Source: Ga0077555 sp033764055 (GTDB lineage: Bacteria > Pseudomonadota > Alphaproteobacteria > Rhizobiales > Hyphomicrobiaceae). Taken from it: DNA of 64,000 bases. Below the pieces are notes generated by a model. The model had not been told where the DNA came from and searched no databases. It was given only the letters and a program-made list of their open reading frames with translations. Where the stretch lies: positions 1 to 64,000 of the forward strand of contig JANRJI010000037.1 in NCBI GenBank assembly GCA_033764055.1, read 5' to 3'. Below, piece by piece: positions 62,713 through 64,000 of the stretch. How positions within the stretch are numbered: the first letter of the stretch is position 1; each line of letters begins with the position of its first letter. A program made the position numbers and the translations under genes.

Positions 62713-63510
62713 ATGCAGCGTTTCCTGATTGTGGCCGGACTGGCGTTGGCGACAGCAGCGCCGGCGTCGGCTCAGAGCTGGGTGCCGTGGCACCAGTCCG
62801 ATCTGCTCACCCTGTACGGCGAGCGCGGCCGTCCGGCGCCGGCCGCGACGAAGCCGAAAGCCACCACCGGCTCCGTGCCGGCTTCGGCCGTGAGAACGGC
62901 ACTCGCGGCGCGGCCCGGCGACCCCGACGACGATGACGAGGCACCGACCGCGGCCGCCCAGCCCAGAGCTCGGGCCGTCGTCGATGGTGGACCGCGCCCT
63001 GAGATCGACCCGAAGCCGCCGGCGACCGTGACCTACGACACCGGCCAGTCGCCCGGCACCATCGTCATAGACACGGCCGCACGCCGCCTATACCTGACCC
63101 AGGGCGGCGGTCGCGCGCTGGCCTACCCCGTCTCGGTGGGTCGCGAAGGGTTCACCTGGAGCGGGACCGAGAAGATAAGCCGGGTCGCCAATTGGCCCGA
63201 CTGGCACCCGCCGGCTGAGATGCGCGAGCGGGATCCGAAGCTGCCGCTCAGGATGACGGGCGGACTGAGAAACCCGCTCGGCGCCAAGGCGCTCTATCTC
63301 GGGAGCTCGCTCTATCGCATCCACGGCACCAGCGACGCGCGCTCGATCGGGCAGGCCGCCTCCTCTGGCTGCTTCCGGATGCACAATGCCCACGTCGTCG
63401 ACCTCGCACAGCGCGTCGGCATCGGCACCAAGGTCGTTGTGATCAATGCCCCGGCGGCCAAGACGGCCTCGGCTGCGGGCTCGCGCTCGACCAGGCGGAC
63501 CGCTCGATAG
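62713..63510 (+). CDS. L,D-transpeptidase, ErfK/YbiS type
   Basis: 265 residues: signal peptide 1-20 (ends ASAQ), a Pro/Ala/Asp-rich linker to about 105, then a YkuD domain (about 114-245). Active site motif H204-G-T-S-D-x(11)-S-S-G-C220-F-R-M is intact. These enzymes form 3-3 cross-links or attach lipoproteins to murein in the periplasm. ATG 62713 is preceded by GGAGGG about 13 bases upstream. It is a different subfamily from the YcbB-like enzyme at the window start. Confidence 0.94.
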   Translation: MQRFLIVAGLALATAAPASAQSWVPWHQSDLLTLYGERGRPAPAATKPKATTGSVPASAVRTALAARPGDPDDDDEAPTAAAQPRARAVVDGGPRPEIDPKPPATVTYDTGQSPGTIVIDTAARRLYLTQGGGRALAYPVSVGREGFTWSGTEKISRVANWPDWHPPAEMRERDPKLPLRMTGGLRNPLGAKALYLGSSLYRIHGTSDARSIGQAASSGCFRMHNAHVVDLAQRVGIGTKVVVINAPAAKTASAAGSRSTRRTAR

Positions 63511-63613
63511 GGTTTGCCATTCCGCCGCGCCTCCGGCCCGTCGAGCTGCATGGCTTGGCGGGCGACGCTCAGTCGATTAGACTGGCACGGACATATTCCA
63601 GGCGAGGTTGGCA

Positions 63614-64000
63614 ATGGGCATACTCAAAGTAGAGGGCACGATCGCGCTCGATCAATTCTGGCCCACGGGCGAATCCGACGCGGACACAACGAAAATCCAC
63701 GTGAACGTCTCCGGTGACTCGTTCATTTACGCCGCCGACGGACAGAATTTCGTCGTGACCCACGTCTTCGACGGCGCCAGGGTTGTCGGCAAGAGCAACG
63801 ACCTAGTCATCGAGAATGGCAGGATTACGGTGCGGCTGCAGGGGGTGGACGCGCCCGAGCTGCATTACAGGGCGGCGGCCCTCCCCCGCACGAGCCCGGC
63901 GACGCCCGGCCAGCGGGCAGCATTCAACCAGGCGAACAGGACATCGCGCCGGCAGCACTGGGCCGAGTCGGCGACGCTGGCGCTGAAAGATCGCTTGAGC
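63614..64000 (+). CDS. Thermonuclease-like protein (3' end outside the window)
   Basis: The frame runs open from ATG 63614 to the last base (129 codons). An unusual N-terminal beta-rich segment (KIHVNVSGDSFIYAADGQNF, VVTHVFDGARVVGKSNDLVI) precedes ITVRLQGVDAPELHYR, which matches the VRL-x-G-V-D-A-P-E motif of staphylococcal-nuclease-fold proteins, followed by a segment typical of the surface loop. Whether the remaining catalytic Arg/Glu are present cannot be seen. Codon use near the start is less GC-rich than the neighbours, which may hint at transfer. Confidence 0.65.
   Translation, partial: MGILKVEGTIALDQFWPTGESDADTTKIHVNVSGDSFIYAADGQNFVVTHVFDGARVVGKSNDLVIENGRITVRLQGVDAPELHYRAAALPRTSPATPGQRAAFNQANRTSRRQHWAESATLALKDRLS

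Overview
The window is 64 kb of high-GC, densely coding bacterial chromosome. It contains no rRNA, tRNA, CRISPR array or insertion sequence that I could recognise. The gene set points to an alphaproteobacterium, most likely a Hyphomicrobiales (Rhizobiales)-type organism. The supporting features are a dnaG-rpoD pair with the alphaproteobacterial style of primase N-terminus, an H-NS/HvrA-type nucleoid protein, a stand-alone SDHAF4 (DUF1674) gene, an HlyU-family protein, a Tad-type vWA pilus protein, TRAP transporters, and two boxes of the alphaproteobacterial LexA type (GTTC-N7-GTTC). Species cannot be fixed from the sequence alone.

Layout. 1-4.7 kb: the 3' end of a YcbB-like L,D-transpeptidase, a DacF-type D,D-carboxypeptidase and a multi-spanning patatin-like protein. 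4.8-7.7 kb: htpX-rsmB on the minus strand, divergent from the SDHAF4 gene. 8-10.6 kb: a Tad/vWA protein converging on an exported protein built from three copies of one domain. 10.8-13.7 kb: ruvB without ruvC/ruvA, an SMP-30 lactonase and a TauE/SafE permease. 13.8-17.3 kb: a tight cluster of an exported histidine-free PAAR-like protein, an exported TPR-CHAT protease and a DUF4112 membrane protein. 17.4-19.1 kb: a small SOS-box gene, a Gly-rich secreted protein and a TadD-like TPR lipoprotein. 19.3-26.2 kb: M17 peptidase, NlpC/P60 hydrolase, ModA-like binding protein, Asp/Glu racemase-like protein, Baeyer-Villiger monooxygenase and SDR dehydrogenase, all on the plus strand. 26.3-31.5 kb: an H-NS-like gene and a small polysaccharide group (FkbM methyltransferase, Wzx-type flippase, GT2). 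31.6-38.6 kb: dnaG and rpoD, followed by an accessory islet of hicBA, a leucine-rich-repeat protein and a Uma2 nuclease. 38.7-44 kb: housekeeping and metabolic singletons (acyl-CoA dehydrogenase, YjbQ, HlyU, GNAT, ZapE, nitroreductase). 44.2-50.3 kb: a TRAP transporter operon with two tandem binding proteins, then an acyl-CoA/acid ligase. 50.3-53.5 kb: nspC, two small unknown genes and a broken DNA methyltransferase-nuclease remnant. 53.7-60.7 kb (minus): selA, nadE, an active and a catalytically dead CDP-alcohol phosphatidyltransferase in tandem, a caspase-PAN protein and an ABM monooxygenase. 60.8-64 kb: EthD, LysE exporter, an unknown exported protein, a second L,D-transpeptidase and the start of a nuclease-like gene.

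How the genes work together. A recurrent theme is the cell envelope: two L,D-transpeptidases, one D,D-carboxypeptidase, an NlpC/P60 hydrolase, a patatin-like membrane protein, and two exported caspase-fold proteases (CHAT and C14-PAN). The most unusual items are the PAAR-CHAT cluster, the catalytically dead CDP-alcohol phosphotransferase paralogue, the recent 66-bp LRR duplication beside hicBA/Uma2, two SOS-type boxes (one by a small unknown gene, one between ruvB and the triplicated-domain gene), and primase with most zinc ligands replaced.
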